Shown here: one piece after another, positions 26,194 to 33,856 of the stretch
Layout of the letters: each line of letters starts with the position of its first letter
Position numbering within the stretch: the first letter of the stretch is position 1
NCBI GenBank assembly: GCA_030611385.1
Contig: JAUWPV010000013.1
Coordinates: 1 to 46,041 of the forward strand
Length of the DNA stretch: 46,041 bases
Direction of reading: 5' to 3'
Source: Bacillota bacterium
GTDB lineage: Bacteria > Bacillota > Dethiobacteria > DTU022
The notes under the pieces: model-generated
The model's database searches: none
The model's input: only the letters and a program-made list of their open reading frames with translations
Told to the model about the DNA's origin: nothing
Translations under genes and position numbers: made by a program

Positions 26194-27783
26194 TTGTCAG
26201 CGATGGAATGCGCAATCTATACAGACGGCGCCTGCTCCGGTAATCCCGGGCCGGGAGGCTGGGGAGCGGTGATTATTGCCGGAGAATCAGTTAAGGAAAT
26301 TTCCGGAAGCGAAGAGATCACCACCAACCAACGCATGGAACTGCGGGCGGCAGTGGAAGCTTTGCGCTCAATCCCACCGGACAGTAAGGTTAAACTCCAT
26401 AGTGATAGCGCCTACCTGGTCAACTGTTTCAATCAGGGCTGGATGGAACGCTGGCAGAAAAACGGCTGGTTTAACAGCAAGGGCAACCCGGTCGAGAATC
26501 AGGATCTCTGGAAACAGCTTCTCGAGTTGACCGGCTTGAACAGGGTGGAATGGATAAAAGTTAAGGGACACGGAACTGAGCAGTTCAACCAGCGTTGCGA
26601 TCTGCTGGCCCGCAGCGCTATCGGGGACGGTGGTACCGCTGACTGTAAAAAGAGGCTTAAAGCTGACCTTAACCATAAAACTGTCGGGAAAGGTGATCGA
26701 CAGGTATGCCGGTTAGGAGTGCTGACCGGCGGGGGCGATTGCCCCGGTTTGAACGCTGTAATCAGGGCGGTTGTCAAGGGAGCAAGCTATAACTATGATA
26801 TCGAAGTAGTCGGTTTTAACAACGGCTTTAAGGGACTGGTTGAAAATGACGCTGCCTTGATTGATGATTTTGCCGTTTCTGGTATTCTTAACCGCGGCGG
26901 AACGATCCTGGGCACCTCCAACCGGGATAATCCCTTTGACTACCGGCCCAACAGCTCTGATTACCGGAAAACTGGTGAAGACCGTTCTGCTGATGCCCTT
27001 GAAAGCCTTAATAAGTGGGAGATCGATTGCCTGGTGGTCATCGGCGGTGATGGTAGCCTGTTATTGGCCCACCGTTTCAGTGAACTGGGTGTGCCAATTA
27101 TTGGTATCCCGAAAACAATCGACAATGATCTGCGGGCTACCGACATTACATTCGGTTTTGATTCAGCGGTAACTACCGCCACCGAAGCGATCGATAAGAT
27201 CCATACCACCGCTGAATCGCATCATCGGGTGATGGTGGTCGAGGTAATGGGCCGTCATGCTGGATGGATTGCCTTGCAGGCCGGTATGGCCGGCGGGGGC
27301 GATATCATCCTGATTCCCGAACTTCCTTTTGAATACTCCTGCATTGCTGAAAAAATTGAGGAACGCCGCCGCAGAGGCAAGAAGTTCAGTATCATCGTAG
27401 TTGCTGAAGGAGCTTACCCCGCTGGTGAGGAACCGCTTTACCAGCTCAGGGGTGAGGTTAAAAGGTTGGGTGGAATCGGGCAGCTTATTTCCCGGGAAAT
27501 TGAAAACCTTACCGAAATGGAAAGCAGGGCTACCGTTCTGGGGCACCTGCAGCGCGGCGGCAGCCCCACTTCGTTCGACCGCGTTCTTGCTACCCGCTTT
27601 GGTGTCAAGGCTGTAGAGCTTTTTCAGGCCGGTCGTTTCAATGAAATGGTCTGCCTGAGAGGAAACAAGATTGAATCTGCTCCCCTGAAGGAAGCGGTAG
27701 CGGGTACCAAGCTTGTAGATCCGAACAGTGAACAGGTGCGCACGGCCATGGCGGTTGGTACCTCATTTGGCTGCCATTTATAA
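26194..27783 (+). CDS. Fusion of ribonuclease HI and 6-phosphofructokinase
   Basis: One unbroken frame of about 529 residues encodes two complete enzymes. Residues about 4-145 are RNase HI, which cuts RNA in RNA-DNA hybrids, with catalytic residues D11 (YTDGACSGNPG), E49 (MELRAAVEAL), D71 (HSDSAYL) and D136 (QRCDLLAR), and the KGHGTEQFNQR loop. A charged linker of about 28 residues leads to phosphofructokinase (about 173-529), with LGVLTGGGDCPGLNAVIR, VIGGDGSLLLA, PKTIDNDL and HLQRGGSPTSFDR. The GGDG glycine suggests ATP rather than pyrophosphate as donor, though the lysine in PKTIDND is shared with pyrophosphate enzymes. No in-frame start with a ribosome binding site precedes the PFK part. 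TTG at 26194 follows a G-run. ATG at 26203 is an alternative. Confidence 0.92.
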   Translation: MSAMECAIYTDGACSGNPGPGGWGAVIIAGESVKEISGSEEITTNQRMELRAAVEALRSIPPDSKVKLHSDSAYLVNCFNQGWMERWQKNGWFNSKGNPVENQDLWKQLLELTGLNRVEWIKVKGHGTEQFNQRCDLLARSAIGDGGTADCKKRLKADLNHKTVGKGDRQVCRLGVLTGGGDCPGLNAVIRAVVKGASYNYDIEVVGFNNGFKGLVENDAALIDDFAVSGILNRGGTILGTSNRDNPFDYRPNSSDYRKTGEDRSADALESLNKWEIDCLVVIGGDGSLLLAHRFSELGVPIIGIPKTIDNDLRATDITFGFDSAVTTATEAIDKIHTTAESHHRVMVVEVMGRHAGWIALQAGMAGGGDIILIPELPFEYSCIAEKIEERRRRGKKFSIIVVAEGAYPAGEEPLYQLRGEVKRLGGIGQLISREIENLTEMESRATVLGHLQRGGSPTSFDRVLATRFGVKAVELFQAGRFNEMVCLRGNKIESAPLKEAVAGTKLVDPNSEQVRTAMAVGTSFGCHL

Positions 27784-27822
27784 TTATTATGCTGTCTGTG
27801 TTATTTGGTTTAGGTTTTAGAG

Positions 27823-28650
27823 TTAGATCTGCGGATTTACTGATAGGATAATATAGACTATCAGCCCGGTGAATAGCATAATTACAACCCCGGCTGACCG
27901 GTCGACCCTGCCCATGTGCAGGGTTTTCATTTTTGTTCTCCCTTTACCTCCCGTATAGCTTCTTGCTTCCATAGCCACGATCAGCTCTTCCGCTCTTTTG
28001 AATGCATTGATGAAAAGGGGCAGAAAAACCGGGAATAGATTTCTCGTTTTTTGAATAAAATTGCCCCGGTCAAACGCTACCCCCCGGGCCATCTGGGCTT
28101 TGATAATTTTATCGAGTTCTTCTGCCAGAATCAGAACAAACCGCAGAGCGATAATCATCGTCATAACCAGCTCCTGGGAGGGTATACCGATCATCCGCAG
28201 CGGTTTGAGTAGGCTTTCCAAGCCATCTGTCAGGCTGACGATTGAGGTGGTCAGTGTCAGAATGGTGATGATAGTAAAGAGAAAGAAGACTCTCAGGGTA
28301 ATCAGGTTGCCCATATGCAGGCCGGCATCGGTGGCGCTAAAAATCCACCATGAGACAATAACTTCTGCCTCCGGAGCAGAATAAAGAAAGAGTTGAAAGA
28401 ACCACATCAATACGAGCACCGGCAGCATCGGTTTAAGCCCGCAAAGTGCATAACTGATCGGAATTCCGGATGCAATAATAACCGCAATGGTAAAGAGCAT
28501 AAATAAACCGTAAGGTTGGTAAGATTTTATAAAGAGAAGCAGGGTTATCAGGATAGCAGCCGCGATTATTTTGGTCCTCGGATCAAGGCGGTGAATCGAG
28601 GTTTCGCCGGGCAGGTAAACTCCCAAAGTAATGTTTTTAGTCAGCTCCAT
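27823..28650 (-). CDS. ecfT: ECF transporter transmembrane protein EcfT
   Basis: The 275-residue protein has about five or six membrane helices and the two cytoplasmic coupling helices of EcfT, each carrying the Ala-Arg signature (AQMARGVAF near residue 190, and AMEARSYTGG near 229). EcfT links the substrate-binding S subunit to the two ATPases in vitamin or metal ECF importers. Its ATG at 28650 overlaps the ecfA2 stop. It is the last gene of the minus-strand ECF operon and faces the PFK fusion gene, with 39 bases between them. Confidence 0.94.
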   Translation of the reverse strand: MELTKNITLGVYLPGETSIHRLDPRTKIIAAAILITLLLFIKSYQPYGLFMLFTIAVIIASGIPISYALCGLKPMLPVLVLMWFFQLFLYSAPEAEVIVSWWIFSATDAGLHMGNLITLRVFFLFTIITILTLTTSIVSLTDGLESLLKPLRMIGIPSQELVMTMIIALRFVLILAEELDKIIKAQMARGVAFDRGNFIQKTRNLFPVFLPLFINAFKRAEELIVAMEARSYTGGKGRTKMKTLHMGRVDRSAGVVIMLFTGLIVYIILSVNPQI

Positions 28651-29516
28651 TAATTACCCACCCGCCCTTCCTCTAAAGCTGAACTGATTGCATTTAAAGC
28701 TTCTTCCGGGTCAAGCAGAGCAGAAGGGAGGTGGTAACCGCAAGCCCGCAGCTTGTTCGCGATATTCATTATTTCAGGTAGCTCCAGGCCGATTGTGCGC
28801 AGCTTATCAGATTGCTTGAAAACCTCCCTGGTGCTGCCCACTGCTGAAATGCGCCCTTGGTCGATCAATATGATTCGCTCGGCCAGTACGGCCACCTCAT
28901 CCATGCTGTTGGAGATAAATATAATTGTAATCTTCTCTTCGCGGTGTAGTTTCCGGACAACGCCGAGGATCTCTTCCCGACCCCGCGGGTCAAGGCCGGC
29001 GGTGATGTCGTCTAAAATCAAAATCTGTGGATGGCAGGCTAAAACACCGGCGATGGCTACCCGTCGTTTCTGCCCGCCGCTCAGGGCAAAAATATCACGT
29101 CTGTGAAAGGTATCGTAATCAAGGCCAACCTGTTCCATTGCTGCCCGTACCCTGTTTTCGATCTCTCCGGCGGCCAGTTTCTGGGTTTTTGGGCCGAAAG
29201 ATATGTCTTCGCCCACGGTGGAAGCGAAAAGCTGGTAGTCCGGATTTTGAAAAACGTAACCGACCTGTTGTCTTAAGCTAATCAGATCGGCATTTTTTTC
29301 AGATGTATTGCAGCCGTTAACTACGACAATGCCTTTTTGGGGAATAAAAAGTGCGTTGAAATGCTGAGCCAGGGTAGTTTTACCGGATTGAGTTGGACCG
29401 ATCAGACCGACAAATTCGCCGTCTGCGATGTGCAGGTTAATCTCGTGGAGGACTTTATTCTCAAAGGGGGTGCCTTTCTTATAGCTGTGGCAGAGCCCGG
29501 TTACTTCAATTGGCAT
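28650..29516 (-). CDS. ecfA2: ECF transporter ATPase EcfA2 with degenerate catalytic residues
   Basis: The 288-residue ABC ATPase has an intact Walker A (GPTQSGKTT), Q-loop region (GYVFQNPDYQLFA) and canonical signature LSGGQKRRVAIAG. Two catalytic positions differ from consensus. After Walker B the glutamate is aspartate (LILDDITAGLD), and the switch histidine is replaced by asparagine (FISNSMDEV). Both were checked in the DNA. Its own ATP site is therefore probably slow or inactive. The gene overlaps ecfA1 by 16 bases and ecfT by one. Expected to pair with EcfA1 on the cytoplasmic side of EcfT. Confidence 0.95.
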   Translation of the reverse strand: MPIEVTGLCHSYKKGTPFENKVLHEINLHIADGEFVGLIGPTQSGKTTLAQHFNALFIPQKGIVVVNGCNTSEKNADLISLRQQVGYVFQNPDYQLFASTVGEDISFGPKTQKLAAGEIENRVRAAMEQVGLDYDTFHRRDIFALSGGQKRRVAIAGVLACHPQILILDDITAGLDPRGREEILGVVRKLHREEKITIIFISNSMDEVAVLAERIILIDQGRISAVGSTREVFKQSDKLRTIGLELPEIMNIANKLRACGYHLPSALLDPEEALNAISSALEEGRVGN

Positions 29517-30340
29517 AAGCAGTCAACGAGCTCCTCGGTGTGAATTATATCTTCCGGTATTTTAAAACCTTTCTGGCGCAGGCCCGTCGCCAGCTGTGCG
29601 GCAATTGGAAGATCCAGGCCCAGTTCTAATATTATTTCTTTCTGTCGGAATACTGCATAGGGAGTACCGCGCAGTTTAATCTCGCCCTGTTCCATAACGA
29701 CCATTTGGTCACAGTGAACAACTTCGTTCATAAAATGGGTCAGTAAAATGATCGTTATACCCTCTTCCCGATTCAGACGCATAATGTTTTCAAGCACTTC
29801 ACGTTTGCCTCGAGGGTCGAGATGCGCTGTCGGTTCATCAAGAATAATACACTTTGGTTTCATGGCCAGGACACCGGCAATGGCTACCAGCTGTTTCTGT
29901 CCTTCCGAGAGGCCGCTCGGTGATACCTTGCGCAGATGCTGCAGGTTCAGCGTATCAAGTGCCCAGTCAACACGTTTCCTGATTTCAGCCGGAGGAAGGC
30001 CTAAATTTTCCGGTCCAAAAGCAATATCTTCTTCGACAATGCTGCTGACCAGCTGGTTGTCCGGATTCTGAAAAACCATGCCAACCAGCTTGCGGATGGC
30101 CGCTGTGTTCTTTTTGTCGGCAATCGAAAGTCCCTCGACCAATACACTACCACTCTGGGGTGTCAGTAATCCGTTAAAGTGCCGGGCCAGGGTCGATTTT
30201 CCGGATCCGTTTTGACCGGTGATCGCCAGCATTTCACCCGGCCATACCTGAAGGAAAACCCCTTTCAAAGCTCTAAACTCATCATCGCTGCCGGCCTGGT
30301 AAGAGTAGGTCAGGTCAATTACCTCGATCAACGGATTCAA
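29501..30340 (-). CDS. ecfA1: ECF transporter ATPase EcfA1
   Basis: The 279-residue ABC ATPase has Walker A GQNGSGKST, Q-loop region GMVFQNPDNQLVSS, Walker B with catalytic glutamate (IILDEPTAHLDPRG) and switch histidine (LLTHFMNEV). Its signature is LSEGQKQ, with glutamate replacing the second glycine of LSGGQ. It powers import with EcfA2, EcfT and the S subunit encoded 44 bases upstream. Having its own intact hydrolysis residues but an altered signature complements EcfA2, which has the reverse pattern. Confidence 0.95.
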   Translation of the reverse strand: MNPLIEVIDLTYSYQAGSDDEFRALKGVFLQVWPGEMLAITGQNGSGKSTLARHFNGLLTPQSGSVLVEGLSIADKKNTAAIRKLVGMVFQNPDNQLVSSIVEEDIAFGPENLGLPPAEIRKRVDWALDTLNLQHLRKVSPSGLSEGQKQLVAIAGVLAMKPKCIILDEPTAHLDPRGKREVLENIMRLNREEGITIILLTHFMNEVVHCDQMVVMEQGEIKLRGTPYAVFRQKEIILELGLDLPIAAQLATGLRQKGFKIPEDIIHTEELVDCLCQLK

Positions 30341-30384
30341 ATCAATGCAGCCCCTTAAAATCTGTTTTTCATTATAGAAGCAAC

Positions 30385-30909
30385 CTATGCTTTTGTTGAC
30401 CTGATCCGCTGAATACCTTTGACCAGGATTACTGTTAATACAGCGGCGACTATTAATTCCGGAATTCCATGCAGAAAGCCGATTGAAATTGAAACTTCCG
30501 GCGGCAGGTAGCCTCTCCAGGTAGCCATTCCCAGGACCAAAACGGTATTGGTAATTGAACCGAAGGCTCCGGCGAGAATACAGGCCAGGACATTGTTAAT
30601 TTTTTTGGTGGAAAAATAGACGAGGTAGGAGACGACTCCGATAAAAAGGCGGGGTAATATTGATACAAGCGGGTCTGCAAAAAATGGGGGGACGGGCTGA
30701 TACATACTGAAGAGGCCAAAAATAGCCCCGGTAAACAGGCCCACTACCGGACCCTCCAGGATGCCGCCCAGGATCGCCGGTATATGCATAATTGTGGCAC
30801 TACCCGCCAGTGTGGGCATCGGGATAAACCCTAAACGGGTTACGCCTAATAAAATTGTGATTGCGCCTAAAATACCGGATATAACAATTTTACGGACAGA
30901 TAAGTTCAT
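30385..30909 (-). CDS. ECF transporter S component, substrate unknown
   Basis: The 174-residue membrane protein has about six helices and a glycine- and proline-rich loop pattern (GFIPMPTLAGSATIMHIPAI, then LFTGAIFGLFSMYQP), as in ECF S components of the COG4684-like group. S components give substrate specificity, usually for vitamins, but I cannot assign this one. No riboswitch that would reveal the ligand is recognised. The ATG at 30909 follows AAAGGAGGAG, and the frame extends 13 codons further upstream. It heads the S-A1-A2-T operon, so the transporter is dedicated rather than shared by many S proteins. Confidence 0.88.
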   Translation of the reverse strand: MNLSVRKIVISGILGAITILLGVTRLGFIPMPTLAGSATIMHIPAILGGILEGPVVGLFTGAIFGLFSMYQPVPPFFADPLVSILPRLFIGVVSYLVYFSTKKINNVLACILAGAFGSITNTVLVLGMATWRGYLPPEVSISIGFLHGIPELIVAAVLTVILVKGIQRIRSTKA

Positions 30910-30961
30910 AGCACAAACTCCTCCTTTTGCTGTAATTAACAGGAACATATTCTACACTCGT

Positions 30962-31039
30962 CCATGCTAATCCTTCACGATTGGGGGCGATTTGAATTTT
31001 GCTCAGGTTTTTATTATGTTTACGGAAGGATTAACATGG
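30962..31039. repeat. Long inverted repeat in the divergent promoter region
   Basis: Bases 30962-30976 are complementary to 31025-31039 with one mismatch in 15. The arms contain CCATG, then TAATCCTTC, and are separated by 48 bases. It lies between the minus-strand ECF operon and the plus-strand lipoprotein gene. It may be the closing stem of a leader RNA for either gene or a pair of binding sites. I do not recognise it as a known riboswitch. Confidence 0.7.
30992..31020 (+). promoter_or_regulatory. Possible promoter of the small lipoprotein gene
   Basis: TTGAAT (30992-30997) and TATGTT (31015-31020) have a 17-base spacer and sit in the loop of the inverted repeat. The match is moderate. Confidence 0.4.
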
Positions 31040-31093
31040 CTGATTGCAGAATATGGCTAAAAGTATTTTAACTGAACAAAAGGGGAAAAACAA

Positions 31094-31507
31094 ATGGTCA
31101 GGCGATACATTATCCTATTTGTATTAGTTGTAGTTTTAGTCTTTCTCGGTGTTTCCTGCAGTAGTGAAGATGATTCCCTGGAAAGCAGTTCAGTGAACGG
31201 CGCTATTTTGAAAACCGGTGCTGCTATCAATGAACAAAAGGAAATTATTTATGAGCAGGTAATTTTTAGGGTCAATGAAGATATTTACTTCTACTTTAAC
31301 AATAATCTGCCCTTCGGTTCTGAGCAGGTATTTGTACAGCTGATCGACAGCAGCAATGAGAAGGTGCTTGCCGAGAGCGATTATAATGTTGATCCGGAAT
31401 CAGCTGAAATTACTGATATGATTTATTTCGGCGCTCCCGGAAAGTTTAAAATTGCGGTGATTGTAGATGATCAGGTCAGAGCGACTCAGGAATTACGGAT
31501 TGAGTAA
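31094..31507 (+). CDS. Small lipoprotein of unknown function
   Basis: The 137-residue protein has a basic N-terminus, a hydrophobic signal segment and a lipobox GVSC (Cys about 22), followed by a serine- and acid-rich linker. The rest looks like a single beta-rich domain (IYFYFNNNLPFGSEQVFVQL, ending KIAVIVDDQVRATQELRIE), perhaps of immunoglobulin-like fold. I do not recognise the family. The ATG at 31094 has AAAGGGG 8-14 bases upstream. The exported GLUG-repeat gene follows, so both may act at the cell surface. Confidence 0.82.
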   Translation: MVRRYIILFVLVVVLVFLGVSCSSEDDSLESSSVNGAILKTGAAINEQKEIIYEQVIFRVNEDIYFYFNNNLPFGSEQVFVQLIDSSNEKVLAESDYNVDPESAEITDMIYFGAPGKFKIAVIVDDQVRATQELRIE

Positions 31508-31641
31508 TCTTATGAATAGTGAGCAGAACAATATAAAACGGCTGGCGAAAAGGGGTGATCAAAAGGTAGTTATCGTTTTAAAAAGTGAATAATAGCCCAA
31601 GCTCAGTAAACGATCCAGAATAAACAGCAAAGGACATACTA

Positions 31642-33444
31642 ATGAATATTCGCAACCTGAGGTCTGCAGTTCTATTATCGGCAATTCTTACATTATGCTT
31701 CTTATTATGCTTGGCTTCTGTTTCTTCAGTAGGGCTGACTGCGGCAATTGAACCGGTGGATAATCCCTTCGACCAGGAGGAACCTTCTGCAGCAGAGCAG
31801 CCGCTTGCCCCTCAAGACTTTTCCGATTCAGAAACAACCGTAACTGCTCTGGCAACATCTGATAGTTTAGGGGTGATCACCCCGGCTGAGGTCAATAAAC
31901 ATAGCGAGGCGACTGTTTTTGTCGTGCCTGCCGGTGAAAGCATTGCAGAATTAATTATTGAGATTGATGCAATGCAAACTGGTCTGATCGGGATTGAAGA
32001 AAAAGGCGTAGAACTGATTTTAAGTAGCAGCATCCCGTATACTGCGGATAGTGTTATAGAAATCCGCGAGCTTATTGATTTTATTTCAGTCAGAGACAAC
32101 CTTGGGGGTACCTTCCGACTGGTTTCTGATATTGGAATGGATAGCTCTGTGTCGTGGGCTCCAATTGGAGATGAAGTCGACAAATTTACCGGCACCTTCG
32201 ATGGGCAGGGTTATACAATTAGTGATTTGTTTATCGAGTCAGTGAGTAGCGATCTTGGCTTATTCGGTTACGTCAACGGTGCTACCCTGGAGAATATCAA
32301 ACTCGATAATGTAGATATCAATGGAGGAAGTAATGTTGGCGGTCTGGTCGGTCGAGCTGATAATAGCGAGATCATAAACTGTTCAGTTGAAGGTAATGTA
32401 GATGGAAACGGCATCAACGTCGGTGGCCTTGTTGGTTATGCCTACACAAGCACAATTTCGAACAGTTCAGCAGAAGTTGCCGTACATGGTCAAGACAGTT
32501 CTGTCGGTGGTCTGATCGGGCATGCCCACAAAACACCAATCACAAATTGCTCAGCAACTGGCAGCGTGCAGGGAGAAGTGAGCCGTGTTGGTGGTTTAGC
32601 CGGTTACGCTCAAGAGATTTCAATAACATCTTCATTTGCTGAATGCACTGTAACTGGCAGCGGCATTTTAGGCGGAGTCGGAGGGCTTGTCGGTCTAGTA
32701 TCACCCAATAGTACTATTACTGATTCTTATGCGGCTGGAACAATAAGCGGCAGCACTGATGCCGGAGGTCTTGTTGGTTATGTTTCAAAATATAGTTCAA
32801 TAAATAATTGTTACTCAGCGGCGATAGTTAAAGGTAGTGATGCAAATATCGGAGGTTTAGTCGGCAGTAGTCACTCTCTAGCAACTTGCACAGAAAGCTA
32901 CTGGGATACTCTGGTTAGCGAACAAGTTTCTTCAGCGCTGGGGTCAGGTAAAGAGACTAACCAAATGAAGCAGCAGCTATCTTATAGTGGATGGAATTTT
33001 GAAGATATCTGGTTTATTGAGGAAGGGGTAGCTTACCCGGTATTACAATGGCAGCTGGTTGGTAGCGATCCCGATCCTGATCCACCTATTGATCAGCCCG
33101 ATCCCGAACTACCCGCTGAAAAGCCCGGTTTGCCGGTTATTCCTGCCCAGCATTACCATTTTATTCCTGATCATACACCGCTTGTTTCTTTGAATTTTTC
33201 GGGCAGCCCCTTAACGATTATATACAGGTACCTGGCAGAGGTGGAAATGTTTCTTGCGGCCATGCAGGCCGGCGAGGAGGCCGTTTCTGTCGAGAATCTC
33301 GCCGCGGCCAGGGCAATCTATACCAGGGCGCAGCTGCTTTTTGCCTCAAACCAGGGCCTCTTCAGTGAAACAGAGAGTGCGGTTATCATAGAACGGCTTG
33401 CCGCAATTTTGCAGGCCATTATCTTCCTGGAGCTTAGAATATAA
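31642..33444 (+). CDS. Exported GLUG-repeat surface protein
   Basis: The 600-residue protein has an N-terminal signal peptide (hydrophobic stretch about 8-32) and an acidic, low-complexity region. A beta-solenoid-like repeat domain (about 170-460) starts with FTGTFDGQGYTISDLFIES and holds at least six GLUG-type motifs of the form VGGLVG or AGGLVGY, each followed by a Ser-rich strand. The end of the repeats carries the frequent partner motif KQQLSYSGWNFEDIW. A Pro-Asp linker (DPDPDPPIDQPDPELP) leads to an alpha-helical C-terminal region (about 530-600). GLUG repeats occur in secreted, adhesin-like or protease-associated proteins. No anchor motif such as LPXTG or SLH is seen. The function is unknown. 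An AAAGGA site precedes the ATG. Confidence 0.85.
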   Translation: MNIRNLRSAVLLSAILTLCFLLCLASVSSVGLTAAIEPVDNPFDQEEPSAAEQPLAPQDFSDSETTVTALATSDSLGVITPAEVNKHSEATVFVVPAGESIAELIIEIDAMQTGLIGIEEKGVELILSSSIPYTADSVIEIRELIDFISVRDNLGGTFRLVSDIGMDSSVSWAPIGDEVDKFTGTFDGQGYTISDLFIESVSSDLGLFGYVNGATLENIKLDNVDINGGSNVGGLVGRADNSEIINCSVEGNVDGNGINVGGLVGYAYTSTISNSSAEVAVHGQDSSVGGLIGHAHKTPITNCSATGSVQGEVSRVGGLAGYAQEISITSSFAECTVTGSGILGGVGGLVGLVSPNSTITDSYAAGTISGSTDAGGLVGYVSKYSSINNCYSAAIVKGSDANIGGLVGSSHSLATCTESYWDTLVSEQVSSALGSGKETNQMKQQLSYSGWNFEDIWFIEEGVAYPVLQWQLVGSDPDPDPPIDQPDPELPAEKPGLPVIPAQHYHFIPDHTPLVSLNFSGSPLTIIYRYLAEVEMFLAAMQAGEEAVSVENLAAARAIYTRAQLLFASNQGLFSETESAVIIERLAAILQAIIFLELRI

Positions 33445-33466
33445 GGGCAGCTCTTAATCATGCTAT

Positions 33467-33490
33467 AAGCCGGGTAGTCTCCGGCTTTTT
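33467..33490 (+). terminator. Intrinsic terminator after the GLUG-repeat gene
   Basis: AAGCCGG (33467-33473) pairs with CCGGCTT (33481-33487) around a 7-base loop, followed by more Ts. Confidence 0.85.
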
Positions 33491-33598
33491 ATTTATACTT
33501 TCATAAATTAAGCAGGAATCATGATCAAATCGTCGAATAAGCAGAAAGATGTTGAACCGGTTTCATGACGGTAATTTAATTTGGAGGCGCTGGTTAAA

Positions 33599-33856
33599 AT
33601 GAAGTTCAAGATAAGGCTGGTTTTAGTTGCCCTGATTGTCTTGATCATGTTCTTGCTGCATAACAGTTTTTGGTTATGGGGCCTTGATGATCGGGTGCCC
33701 CTGCTTTTCGGATTCATGCCTTTTGCTTTTTCCTATTATGTTGGTTATGCTATTTTGTCAGTGCTGGTCATCAAGCTGATTATTAAAATTGCCTGGCCTG
33801 ATCCTCCTGCCGATGTGATTGAGTTATTTGTTGATAAGGAGTCGGTGGACAAATGA
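33599..33856 (+). CDS. DUF3311 small membrane protein paired with a symporter
   Basis: The 85-residue protein has two membrane helices (about 5-25 and 40-65). Small DUF3311 proteins are typically encoded directly before sodium:solute symporters and are thought to be accessory subunits. Here the stop overlaps the symporter start in ATGA, which fits that pairing. The ATG at 33599 is 11 bases after GGAGG. A TTG at 33581 lies before that site and is less likely. Confidence 0.82.
   Translation: MKFKIRLVLVALIVLIMFLLHNSFWLWGLDDRVPLLFGFMPFAFSYYVGYAILSVLVIKLIIKIAWPDPPADVIELFVDKESVDK

Noticed and set aside
26692-26740. A separate start for phosphofructokinase, making two genes rather than a fusion
   Set aside because: The ATG at 26705 is out of frame and ends quickly. 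The first in-frame GTG would remove the first strand of the PFK fold. No in-frame ATG, GTG or TTG lies at the correct place.
31512-31592. A 26-codon ORF (MNSEQNNIKRLAKRG...) after the small lipoprotein
   Set aside because: There is no good ribosome binding site and the composition is uninformative. It cannot be told from chance.
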